Below, piece by piece: positions 48,844 to 60,500 of a stretch of DNA of 64,000 nt. The stretch lies in assembly GCA_015847255.1 (NCBI GenBank), contig JADLZK010008550.1:80538-144537 (forward strand). Direction: 5' to 3'. The translations under genes and the position numbers were made by a program. The notes beneath the pieces were generated by a model. It saw nothing but the letters and a program-made list of their open reading frames with translations. It did no database searches and was not told where the DNA came from. This stretch comes from Hyparrhenia diplandra (lineage: Eukaryota; Streptophyta; Magnoliopsida; Poales; Poaceae). Position 1 is the first letter of the stretch. Each line of letters begins with the position of its first letter.

Positions 48844-49076
48844 CTCCCTCCGTCCCTATTTGACTGTCGTCGTTGGTGTTCGTCTTAACTTTCACTCGAT
48901 TTTGTACAAAATATATGCAATATTTATATTTCCAAATAAATTTATTAAAAAACTAGGCGAAAAGGTCTTTCCGATGATACCAATTACTTAACATAAATAT
49001 TTATATATTTTAATATATAATTGCCGGCGGTAGTATCTCGGAAGCGAGAATGACAAACAAAAAGGGACGGAGGGAG
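48844..49076. mobile_element. Stowaway MITE
   Basis: CTCCCTCCGTCCCTATTTG at the left and AAAAGGGACGGAGGGAG at the right, with TA on both sides (48842-48843 and 49077-49078). 233 bp. Confidence 0.88.
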
Positions 49077-49096
49077 TACCAAGAACGAACGGAAGG

Positions 49097-49851
49097 GCGG
49101 TCCGAGCCCTTTCCCCCCCGGGTTAGGGCTCACAGTGAACAAGGGCGACCGGGGCGATCTCGTCCTTCCGGCCGGGCGAGGTCGCCGTTCCCTTCGCCTC
49201 CGCGCCCTCGGGGCCTCGGAGGTGTGGGGGCCGGCGGCTCTCCGTCCGGCGACGTAGGTTTAGGTCCTAGGTTGTCTAGGTGGTGTATTCCGGCGGCGGC
49301 GGCGAGGCGGCGGCGACGACGCGCCCATGGAATAAGGTGCCCAGCTCCTCCCCGTCTCGGCTGTGCTTCTCTCCGGCACCGTCGACGAGCTTGGGATCCT
49401 AGGAGTCTGCAGCGGCCGCACCTTCGTCGTCGAGGCGGAGTGGTGGTGCTCGTGCTGCGTTGAGCGGTCACAGCTCCACCGCGACGGCAACGGATTCGAC
49501 GGCGCCATCATCGTCGATTCAAAAGCCGGATATTGAGCACGACGGGACGGGTGTTCAAGAAATTCTTCGCCATCGGAGATTCGGCATCACGCAGTCCACC
49601 TCCATGCCGGCGGCTTCCTCCGGTGGTAGGTGCTCCAGTTTTGGCGACGAGGGTGAGCTCCGGCGATCTCTGTCGGCGTCGGTCGGTGTTGGAAACCGAC
49701 TTCAAAGGGGAAAAGGGCCTATGTGTAAATTCTAGATTTGTGGAGGTCCTTTCTGCAAATGGTTGGGATAGTTGTCCTCTGTACCTCTATTTGGTGTATT
49801 TGTACTGTACTGTCTTCTATACTTAATACAGATATACTTATCAAAAAAAAA
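49097..49851 (+). mobile_element. Poly-A retroposon with 16-bp target duplication
   Basis: AAGAACGAACGGAAGG occurs at 49081-49096 and again at 49852-49867. Between them is a ~755-bp GC-rich segment ending CTTAATACAGATATACTTATC plus an A-run. That is the signature of target-primed reverse transcription. The first 350 bases are G/C-rich and the 3' part is ordinary. The frame at 49460-49735 is not recognisable. Either an internally deleted LINE or a processed transcript copy. It inserted a few bases beyond the Stowaway end. Confidence 0.8.
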
Positions 49852-50140
49852 AAGAACGAACGGAAGGAACATCCGTCACGAAATCGGTTGTTCACGCGAT
49901 CTTGGCAAGTTGGCATGCCCCTCAGCCCCTGTACTGTACGCGATCGATACAAGTCTCGCCGCTTTTACTACTTTGTACTGGGAACCAAAGTTTAGCTGTT
50001 CACGTTGACTGCGTGGCTGAAACTGAACACCAGATACCTGAACACCACAACATCTGATCTGGTTGCCGCTCGTCTCTACTGCTCTGGAATAAAATGGCGA
50101 GTAGCCCGCAAATGACTACTAGAAGTCTAAGGCCGTCTAA

Positions 50141-51569
50141 GGCCCTGTTTGGTTAAAGGGACTAAGAACTAAGAACTAGTTAGGGACTAAATGAAGACTA
50201 ATTATTAGTCTCTAAATGTGTTTGGTTCAAGGGACTAGAGAGAGACTAATTGCTTGCACAAAGACCATTATGCCCCTGTTATTATTGCACAAATGAGCTG
50301 CAGCCCTTTCCTGCTACTTGCCATTTTCTTTATGCCGCTGCTACACAAAATTCTTGCACGGTGGCAGTGAGCTTCAGTTGGTCTTTGTGCCAATTGCTAT
50401 CACAACAGTCTCTGAATCAGTTGTCACCACGATCAAGCTCATCCTTGCGGCTGGTTTCAGCACCTCCATCAAACCTCCCCACTGCGTGTGACGACATCAG
50501 ATTTCAGATATCCTTGAAGCACGAGCAGGAACCTCTTGCCTTCCAATTCCTTGTGCAGAAGTTCCATGGAATCCTCTGCGCCACGATCCTGGCCGCTGGC
50601 ACTGCGTGGATCATCTGATCCATGAGCTGCTTCCCTAGCCGGATCGGGCCAGAGATGTGCAGTGACCTGGTGGTGGAAGACGAAGAGCACGAGCGCCGTC
50701 TTGCCGACCCCAGCGTACCGGTGACGGGGGGAGGACGCCGACGCCGAGGCGGTAGTGCGAGTCGTCGCTGAACCTGACGATCCACAGGATCTGCTCCACC
50801 TCGGCCTCTCTACCGAAGATGTCGTCTTGTTCGGTTTCCCCGCGGCGGCGTCCTCTGTTCGCCAAACAGAGGCGATCGTGGCGTACTTCTTCTCCGGCAC
50901 GACGTCCCCGTACGCCGAGGCACACCTGTACGCAGCTTGCGCCATTCTCGCCGCCACTGCTGCTGGCACTGGCACGGCCTATGGTCCTTGGCGGGCTGAA
51001 GCAGAGCAAGAACGGCAGCGGGCTGCGCGGCTTCCGCGCAACGGCGGTTCTGGTGCCCGCCAGCCGCGCCTCAGCGCCCACGCTGTCGTCGTCTCGTGGC
51101 ACGTCCACAGAGGCGCACTCGACGTCGTCTAGGGTGTCGTCCGCGGCGTAGCCGGCGTCGAGCAGGTCCTGCAGGGGTCGTCGCCCAGGTCAACGGCGCC
51201 CGCGAGCGGGTAGGGTTCGGGTGGCGGTGACCTATTGCGACGGCGAGCGCCGCGACCTAGCACGTCCGAGCGTGCGTCCGTGAGCAAGGCTAAAGCCGTC
51301 GTCGGGGTCGGCGGCGGCGGCGTGTCCGCGAGCGTGCAGTAGGGTTCGCGCGAGCGAGCGGATAGGTAGCGAGTGGATGGTTGACAATGACACAGGGGCA
51401 TGGGCCGGAAAACTTCCCAACTGGTCTCAATTAGCCTCTCAAAAAGGGTCTAATGGACTAGGGACTAATTGAGACTAAAAAATTACCTATTAGTCCCCGG
51501 TGTTTGGTAAAATTAGGTCTTAATGGGACTAAAAATTAGTCCCAGTCCCTGAAAAACCAAACAGGGGGT
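50141..51569. mobile_element. Pack-type TIR element carrying an NLR gene fragment
   Basis: Left end GGCCCTGTTTGGTTAAAGGGACTAAG; inverted right end CCCCCTGTTTGGTTTTTCAGGGACT. Both subterminal regions are full of GGGACTAA/TTAGTCCC motifs. TAA lies outside both ends (50138-50140 and 51570-51572), fitting PIF/Harbinger (Tourist) integration. The interior 50505-51180 is a captured resistance-gene fragment on the minus strand. No transposase is present, so it is non-autonomous. Confidence 0.7.
50505..51180 (-). pseudogene. Captured CC-NB-ARC (NLR) gene fragment
   Basis: Read on the minus strand in order: a coiled-coil Rx-N-like segment (LQDLLDAGYAADDTLDDVE, ~51110-51170), the NB-ARC entry (IFGREAEVEQILWIVR, ~50785-50830), the P-loop (GVGKTALVLFVFHH, ~50670-50715), and a kinase-2-like block (ELEGKRFLLVL, ~50515-50550). 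The pieces are in different frames with deletions between them, and the rest of NB-ARC and all LRRs are absent. Not a functional receptor. The order is that of a typical CC-NBS-LRR gene. Confidence 0.75.
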
Positions 51570-52376
51570 TAAGTTGGCGACGACCCCTGTTGGTTGGATG
51601 GTTTCTATGGCTGATAAACCGACTAACATTGATTGTTGTGAGATAAGCCTGGTTGATAAGCATAATGCGCTCTGTGGAAAGTGGGAGCGAAAGGCAGGCA
51701 GATGCTTTTGCCACTTGCGGCGGCGATCCATTATCCGGTTACGCTATCATCGACCAGCAGCGGCACCTGCTCGTTACGTGCTTGCTCGTCACCAGCCACC
51801 ACGCGCTGGGTTTTTATTTCGCTCGCGATTGGCATCTGCCGTTAACAGCCTCCTGAAAAGCACCCCACCTCAATGCCATCATTTTTTTTTTTTTGGACAG
51901 ACCTCAATGCCATCGTTGATTTTTCAAGGTACCACCAGAGTAGCGGGCAGATGTAGCATACACCAGCGGGACCTTTCGCCGGCCGGTTCGTGACTCGACC
52001 GGGGTCCGGGCATCAGGAGGCATCAGCACACGCCTCGCAGGTCAGCGCAAGCAGAGCAGTCCCGCCGCTTTTGGAAGGGGTCCACGTCCACCAGTAGGAT
52101 CCGAGCTTTTTTCACAAAGGATATGCCACCCATGTGGTGTCATGCGCCGGAGCCAGACGTGACGTCGCAAGCCGGAACGCCGATGTGCGGGCTGGCTAGG
52201 ACACAACGCAACGCAACGCAACGGGGATGGTGGTGGTGGCACGCGGAGCGGATAAGTTTCGCCGACTTGTTTGGCCTTTTTCCCGTCGAGATTGCTATCG
52301 GTCCGGGTGGCTGGGTGACGAGTCGCGGTCCGTAGCTGCGGTCTCGGACGCGTGATGTGATGACAAGGTAAAGTAA

Positions 52377-52786
52377 GAGCAGGTTTAATAGAATCGCATT
52401 TGCTGCTCGCCGGTGCCGGCGGCAACGCACTAAAAAATAGTGGCAGGTCCCACAGATATTGAAGGCTTGCGTGGCTGCTCGCCCAATCGAATCGCATTTT
52501 GATCCTTCTCGCCGGCCTATGTTACACGGATACTTCAAGGGGGGTGACGTGATATCCGTATCCGATCTTCGTCGGGATACTCGGATACACCATTTTAGTG
52601 GGTTTTCTTTTAAGAAAGTGTGTATCCGCGTATCTGATACGTATCGTATCGGATACCCGTACCCGTACTCGTGTAACATAGTCGCCGGCTGCAGCAGACG
52701 ACTCACGAAACGCCCGCTCCTCTTTCTCTTCCTTTCTCTCTCTTCCTCATTGGTTGTCGGCTGAAATTTGTCCACTGTACTTGCTC
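52377..52786. mobile_element. Tourist-type MITE (host of a nested MITE)
   Basis: Ends GAGCAGGTTTAATAG and inverted CTGTACTTGCTC, with TAA on both sides (52374-52376 and 52787-52789). It would be about 237 bp without the nested element and its duplicated target. Confidence 0.75.
52517..52681. mobile_element. hAT-type MITE nested in a Tourist MITE
   Basis: 165 bp with termini CTATGTTACACGGATAC and GTACTCGTGTAACATAG, and the 8-bp duplication TCGCCGGC at 52509-52516 and 52682-52689. The interior repeats GGATAC and GTATCC motifs. An 8-bp duplication points to the hAT superfamily. Confidence 0.85.
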
Positions 52787-53655
52787 TAAGTTTTTGTGTG
52801 CTCGCTTCGCAAATCAGGATCGCTGTGGTTTTCCCAAGGTACAGTAGTAGCAGTTACCACTTGACTTGAGGAGGATTTGAGATGATGGAGCACATAGATT
52901 TCAAGTTGCTTTCCTTACTCCTTTTTTGTATTTGATGACGGGTCATGAGTCATGACAGCAACAACTCGCGTGTTGTGGCCCACGTGATATGTTCCTTGTG
53001 TTATACTGATGATAAGTTTGCTAGCTTGACAAGGACTTGATTACATACTCACAGTAAGATATCCCGCTAGCCAGTGCCATATGGTCAGTTGATCACAATA
53101 TGCCCATGCCAAAGTTAAGAACCAAATGTACCCGAAGCATTGACATAATAACCCGGCGTTTTCCTTAGTTCCAAACTTTAAACCATTTTGACTTTTCTAG
53201 TTATATATATAATTTTATTTATTTATTATAGGTGTATAGAAAAACTATTGATTATAAGAAACAAAAAAAAACTTAAAATTTAAAGTTGACTTATTGTCAG
53301 AGAATAACACCGTACCATGACTTTTAAGCTCGTCATTATAGGTGCCTAGAGCTTTCTACCTCTACCCGGTCCGCCACTTGCTTATCCGTGTAGGATGCGA
53401 GCTGCTCTAGTGTGTACAAAAACTTTTTTTAATGAAAGATGTACAGGGTTAAACACGTTTGACTAAAAAAAAAAAAAAAGTTTATAATAAACTTTGGGTG
53501 TACCATAAAATAAGGTTACACAATGTGCGTAGAAAAGAGATATCTCGTGATTTTACATACAAAACCTCTACGAGAGAATACATGCCTTGAACTATATTTC
53601 TTAAGCACGTGTTTGTAGTTCTGTTTCACATGAATTCAATTAAAGTCACCTGTGT

Positions 53656-53974
53656 GGCTCTGTTTGAATCCATGGATTAGACTAGTTGAAACTTAACTAG
53701 CCCTAATAAAAGATCTAAACAAAAGGGTTAGATTGAGATTAGTTACATCTAACTCAACAAAAAGAACTAGCTTTACCCAAGAGGTGCTAATTAGAATTAC
53801 ATGTTGGGTCCATTAAAAAAGTGTATTTTTTTCTCTCTCTCCACCCACACCAAATAATTTTTAATATCAATCTAATACTTCCATTCAAACACATCTACAG
53901 CTAGAGTTAGTTTAGGGCTAAAAGTTAAAGAAACTAACTCTAACTCTAACTAAGTTAGAGTATCTAAACGGGCC
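53656..53974. mobile_element. Tourist/hAT-like MITE
   Basis: Left end GGCTCTGTTTGAATCC and inverted right end GAGTATCTAAACGGGCC, with inverted subterminal GTTAGATT/AACTCTAACTAAGTTAG motifs. About 320 bp, non-coding. Target duplication unclear. Confidence 0.45.
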
Positions 53975-54549
53975 TATATCGGCAAACACATGCTGTTTGC
54001 AACATACTTCTCATGCGAGACAAACTTTCATTACACGATTTGAATATGTTCACAACAAAAACACATGCACTATTTGTTTAGCCTATTTAAATACCCACTA
54101 GTGTAAACACTATACTAGTGGTGCATTGTTTCCATTTATAATCAGCTATATTTATCTAGTCCTGTCGTCCGTTTAATCTGTTTAAATACCCTTTTAGTTT
54201 AATAAAATAGATAAACAGTAAATAAATGATCAAATGTTTACAGTTTAGCGTTTAGAAAACATTGTCTTTAACGTCCTATTTAGACCTTTCTACTGTCTTT
54301 TCCAGATGGAAATAGAACTCCTGATCACGTATTTGTATCCTGGTCAGAAACAGGGTACAGAAGGTGTGAAGGAAGGGGGAAAAACAGTCTGGCAGGAAAT
54401 ACTGAAGAGAAACCCAACCAAAAGAGAAAAAAAAAAGGGGCAAATTTCATACGATTTCTGCGCCCTCTTCTTCGGCGTTTTCGCTACTCTACCCCAGCGA
54501 GCCCGGGTACGACCAACCCTCCCGCCGGCGCCGCCGCTCGCCGCGGGCC

Positions 54550-57500
54550 ATGTACAAGCTCGGCGGCCGTGGCGGTGGGCGCGGCGGCAGCGGCGCGGCA
54601 AAGCGCCCGCCGCCTCCCCACGGCCGCGGCCGGGGCGGTGCCTCCTCTATCGGCGGGATGGCCGGGCCTCCTCGCGGTCGCGCCGCCGCCGCCGCCGCCG
54701 CAACGCAACCGGCGGGGCGCGACGAGGCGTTCCGCCTCGAGTCCAGCGGGCCACCCGCCTTCGCCGCTATAATACGGCTGACGCCCGACCTCGTCGACGA
54801 GATCCGGCGGGCGGAGGAGGCCGGTGGAGGCGCACGCATCAAGTTCAACCCTAACATGTACAACTCGTCGGAAAACGTGAGCTTTCCCTCATAGGGCTTT
54901 CAGCGCTGTCTGTCCCTTTTGAGTTCCTCTTAAGTTTTAACCTAACAAATTTAGATACTTCTTATCAATGTACAGTATGTCCTGGTAAGTTGTTTTCCTT
55001 CTTTTGGCACTTTTACTGGGTTTGAGTGAGTTCTGTAATTTGCACTCGCGCCAATCAAATTTAAGCATGGTACTGGCGAGATAGTTTGGATTGTCAGGGC
55101 AGGATGATCTGTTAGGTGTCCTTCTAGGATTAATGATGATTCTCTTCATCTCGCGTGATGGTCTTGGGCTATTTTGTTTCGTACAGCGAGCTTGCATTGC
55201 TCCTGTCTCAGTGTATATGATTTAGATGGATCAAACGGCATTGGGTCTAGTAATTTACAATTCAAACCTTGGTATCATTGCTGTGCCTTAATGCTTCCAT
55301 TTCAAGGCACACAGTTGCTTACTTTGCAGTCACTTTGATTTTACGGGGCAAAGTTGAATGTTCATTACATTCTTACATTTGTATTGTTTGGTTGGGACTT
55401 TGCTTAGCGATTTTCCTCAGAAATCTTGTGTTTTCCCATGAGCTATGGTCGTAGACTACTGGCTATTCTTATTTATTTGGGGCTGATTGGAACGAGCAGA
55501 TTTATCATTTGATGATTCTTCCAGTTCAGCTAAATTTCTTGTGCCATATTAGCACATTGCTTATTTGATGATTCTTTTAGTTCACTTCATTTACCCATCT
55601 GGCCTGCATAGATTTGATGTGCCCCCCAAGTAGATTTTTCCCTTGAAAGAATATTAATATTTCTGATACCATGTAAGCATCGTTAGATTGATTACATCAT
55701 ATATTTTCATAATACCACTTTCTGCAAATCTAGTCAAAATTAGCATTGGTTGACTCCTCGATATGCGAGATGGAGACTTATTTTGGGACGGAGGGAGTAT
55801 ATATGGAGTCACCAACATGTATGACTAGTACAGCTGAAATAACAAAGAATACACCTATTCATTTGGTCTTGAACATCCAGCCCAAACTGAAGTTGTGGAT
55901 GCTGAGTGAAGGATGCTTTAAAGAATTTCAAGGTTACACTGCTTATTAGTTAAATTGTCCTACTGGATCCAAACTAGATCTGTTTGACATGAGAACTTTT
56001 TTTCCACATGATGATTATGCTTGTACATTTAGTGTTTCAACTGGAGTACTCAAATCTCTTTTCTTGCACCAGGTTATAGATGTTAGCGGTAAAGAATTCA
56101 AATTCACCTGGGCATCTGAACGTGGCGATTTGTGTGATATCTATGAAGAACGTCAGAGTGGAGAGGATGGAAATGGGTTGCTTCTGGAGTGTGGTTCTGC
56201 TTGGCGCAAGGTGAATGTGCAACGCATTTTGGATGAATCAACAAAGAACCTTGTGAAAATGCGCTCAGAGGAGGCTGAACGTCTCTCTCAAAATCTCGAA
56301 AGTTTGTCTGCTTTCCCTGTTCTACAATCCTCTTGGTTTCTATTGATTTATGATAATCCTGATATGTAGGATTTCTAAATTTTTCTGTTTTATGATATTG
56401 TAGTTTTCTTCTCAACCGCTTATATATTCTCTTAACATTCCTGGCTGTAGATCAATCGTGCTGGACCCTGCCAATCCTTCTGTCAAGAGTCAGGCCAAGT
56501 CAATGGCTGCGGCAGCTGTAGAAGGTGTTTCCTTTCAACTATGCCTCATGTTTCCTTTCTCAACATTATATTATGAGTTTATGATCTCTACTGCATTCAT
56601 AACAGAAATGCACATTGCTGCATGATTATTCTGTGTCAGAATTTTCTATCTACAATAGTAAATACCAATTGTCAACTGGCTAATATTAGTGGCTGTAATT
56701 ACAATTTACTGATGTTATTCTTCCAGGTAATCCGCGGAGGATGCACTGGAAGCAGAAGAATGAATTTTTTAAGAAGAACAAAGGTTTTAATCCTGCTTGG
56801 TCATATGTTTCTTTGTTTTGTTTGTTTATATTTAACTCTGTATCGATTATTTGCCTGCTCCAGCTGCTGTTATTACCCCAACCAAATCAGTTTCCAAGGT
56901 GAAGGTACCTAACAATATTCCCAAAGGGAATATCTCAAGTTCACCTGCACCTTCTCCTGAACAGCCTGGAGGAAGCAATCCTTCGTTTCCTGTTGGATCA
57001 GATGCAAATAATGAAGTCATAACACCTTTTGATTTGAACAAAGGGGAAAACAGTAAATATGAGAAATCAGCTGCAAGTAAGATGTCTAACAAAGGTATAA
57101 ATCGTCGAGCTAGTTCTCATGCTGCAAATGTGGATGAAAATACAAATGAAGTGCGAACCTACTTGATATCTGTGCTCTCAAAAACCCAAAAGGAATGGGC
57201 CTAAAGGTAATAAATCTCTCTTTATCTGTCTGAGCATGGGTCACATGATATTAATCAAGTTCATGTGCAAATGGAGAGAAGTACTCAGAAACTTCCTGAA
57301 ATTCTTTGTCAAGACTCGTATCTTATTAATGCTGAAGGTTTTGGAACTTACAGTTCTGCAGAGTTTGTTGCCTTTTCCTTTGGCTGTCAAACCCATTTGT
57401 ATCTTGGTGCTTTCATCAAGTGGCATTTTATCTCGATCCTGTGGTTTGATTATTTCTCTTTTACCTTTTGAACATAGTGCACAGTAACATTTGTTTGTTC

Positions 57501-60500
57501 AGTCATACAGAGGAAATGTTTTTGTTTGTTCTGTACAGTAACACCCTTTTTTTTATCATACTTTTAGATGCTTAGTTATGGTGGACTATTCCATTATTCT
57601 TTCCCTTGATTTTTAAATTGTATATTTCACTTAGTATTCTACAAAGAATTTCTGATTTTGTTCTCACATGTTATGAATCATATGCAGGCCTTGGAGAAAG
57701 CTGCTGCAGATGCATTTCCAAATGCATCAAAGAAAATAGAGAGCATAATCAAGAATGTGAGTAATCAAACATTTTTTACCATGTCTTCCCAATTAGGAAA
57801 ATTTTAAGGAATTCATTTGGATGCTCTTTCAGATTGCAAATTATCAAGGACCTGAGAAGTATGTTCTCAAACCAGGGCTGGGACGTAGAAAGCTCTAAGA
57901 GCCACGCATCTGAAGGAGTAAGGTATTATCGTTTTCTTGTTTAGGTCCAAGCTCTGGCCTCTCTCTCTCTCTCTCTCATCTCGAAGAACATGGTTTTTAT
58001 TACGTTCCTTCTGCAGCTTTGGACAGTTATATCCCTACATGTCTGTAATTCTACCATAATGCTTTAACAGACATCTATTGCTGTGCCTAGCAGATCTACC
58101 AGTGAGAACATTGAGGAATCTGCTCCAAGCCTAAAGATTGATGATCATGATATATGTGAGAGGATTGACATTTTGGGCTCCCCACTTGCTGCAACAGATG
58201 GAAAACTCAGTAATGACAGTGAAGGTAAGGCTGGAACTTCCAGTGACAGTGGAAGTGATAGCGATAGTGATAGTGACAGCAGTGACAGTGGAAGTGATAG
58301 TGGGAGCCAAAGCAGAAGTGCTGCGGAAACTGGTAGTGGGAGCAGCAGCGATAGTGACAGTGATGCCTCATCAAGCAGCAAGGAAGGATCTGATGCAATT
58401 GTTGATATTACAAGCGATGATGACAAAGCAAATACAGCACATACAAAAGTAGTAGATGACCTTAATTTGTCTTCATCACCAAGAGATTTGACAAGGCTCG
58501 ATGTTGATGATGAACAAATTGACATTGGAACAAATCTGGACTACAGGAGTACATCACCCCATATTGATCTGAATAATTTTAATAGCCATGATGATGCAGT
58601 AGCAGAGGGCTTTAGTGCTGGCAACCTGAACAAGCCATCTGAAATGCCGGGCAGCAAGAACATGACAAGCACCAGAATGGATTCTATCGGAGGTGATAAC
58701 AAGTATAATGAAGTGTCTTTTCTGGACAACCTTTTTGATGACTCCGTGAAAACAGCCAGTGAAAACTCACCCAAGGGGAAGCTGGTCAATTGCCAGTGCA
58801 GCATGGCAACAAGAGAAAATCAACATCAAAGGATGACTCAAAACTCGCCCCAGTGAGTATTGCCAAACCCAAATTAAAAAGGTCTTCTGGTAGTGAGAAC
58901 TCCACAGCAAAGCCTGAGAGTGCCAAAAAGGTCAAAGCTGACATAGCGTCGTCCATAGGTTCTTTACCAGAGCACAAAAGAAGTTTACCCCCTGAAAAAC
59001 ATACAAATGATAGGTTGAACAAGGAGTCGGGGAATGTTAGCCGCGATGCTTCACGAGATAGCAGTCCTGCTATGAAAGGAAGACCTTCAGCTCCTGGAAA
59101 TTTACAGAGGATAGATCAGAGCCCAAATTTACCTGTCCCAATAATGCACTCTGAGAGAACAAAAAGAGAATACTGGGAAATCAAGTTTGAAGAAAAAAAT
59201 CAGATAAGGTGCAGAAACCATGGCATGGTATGGATGGTGACTTTGGGCCAGGTTATTCACATGGTATAGATCACCATGCCAATTTTGATGGCTCTGATGA
59301 TTCTTCTACAAGAAAAAGGAGCAGACATGGAAATCCTCTTGTTGATGATAAAAAGCTTAAGCGTTCGAAGGACGCTAATGTCAATGTAAATTCCATGAAT
59401 TTAACCAAAAGTTCCAGAGAAACTGTTGTGCCTGATGAGATAGCTGCTTTTCCTGAATCTAATGAAAGTAATGGTGAGCCATCAAATTCACAAAGAGATA
59501 ATGTTGAGAGATCACCTTATGGTAAAAAAAAGCTCCAGAGAGAACTTTCTGATCTTGAGTTGGGTGAACTTCGTGAGACTTCTTTGGAAAATGATGATGG
59601 AAGGACAAGGAAGCAATTTGAGAGAAATAGTTCCTCCAAGTCGCTTGATGCTAAATTAACTAGTGTAAATAACTCCTATCCCAGTATGAATGACAGGAAG
59701 GCTCCTGCAACCGTCTTTCATGATAAGAGGAAACCTTCACCTCAAGAATATGGAATTGGAGGCCATATAAACCAGGAAGGGTTTCCCAGGAAGACAACAG
59801 GGTATGAGTTTGATGATAATAGGCCTCAGCAAAGAGAAAATTTTCCAGACAGCCAGCATTTGCCAAGGATTGATAATTCTGACTCTGAGAACGTGATATA
59901 TCCAGATAGGTCAGGAGAAAAAACAAGCAGAAGGGAAACTAGGATGGCACATGGTGGAATGCTAGAGTATGCTGATATGCAGAAGAAGAAATCAACCTCA
60001 AGGCTTCCACAGAATGGTACAAATGATGTCATAGTGTCTCGAATGCAGAAATCAATATCCCCATCAGATAATGAGGAAAGAAGTAGGAACAGCTCTTTGA
60101 TTGAGACAGAGACGGGCAGGAAGAGAAGGGACAGTTCTTCAGATGATGATAATTTGTTTTTCTCCAAGTATGATAAAGATTCACCCGAACTTAAAGGTCC
60201 AATAAAAGATTTCTCACAGTAAGTTCCAATATCCTCCACAATGTCAGTTTTAGTATTTTGTTTAGTGCATTTTGACTTTTCATCTACTTTTATTGCTATA
60301 GCATAGACTGACTTATCCTGCTCTCGAACTATTGATATGATATTGATATTCCTACAAGATCTTTCAATTAGTAAGTTGTGTGGCATTTATCAGACTAGAA
60401 TGTGCTTCTGTTTTCTTTTGGGTCCCCTCGCAGTTCAGCTTACCTGCTAGACATTTCTACTGGTACAAATCTGAGAATGATTGAATTGTATCAGCAGGCC

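Larger units (their letters stand above)
48032..54549. other. Gene-free, transposon-rich interval
   Basis: No host gene is supported. It contains the elements listed separately at 48380, 48844, 49097, 50141, 52377/52517 and 53656. The rest (51570-52370, 52790-53650, 53975-54549) is unassigned; 54306-54549 is probably promoter and leader of the ELL-like gene. Confidence 0.55.

Noticed and set aside
54306..54854. 182-aa frame overlapping the ELL-like start
   Set aside because: Runs out of frame through exon 1; the frame starting at 54550 leads into the conserved protein and a proper donor site.
58207..58398. His/Cys-rich minus-strand frame
   Set aside because: It is the complement of the Ser-Asp repeat in the ELL-like gene, not a zinc-binding protein.
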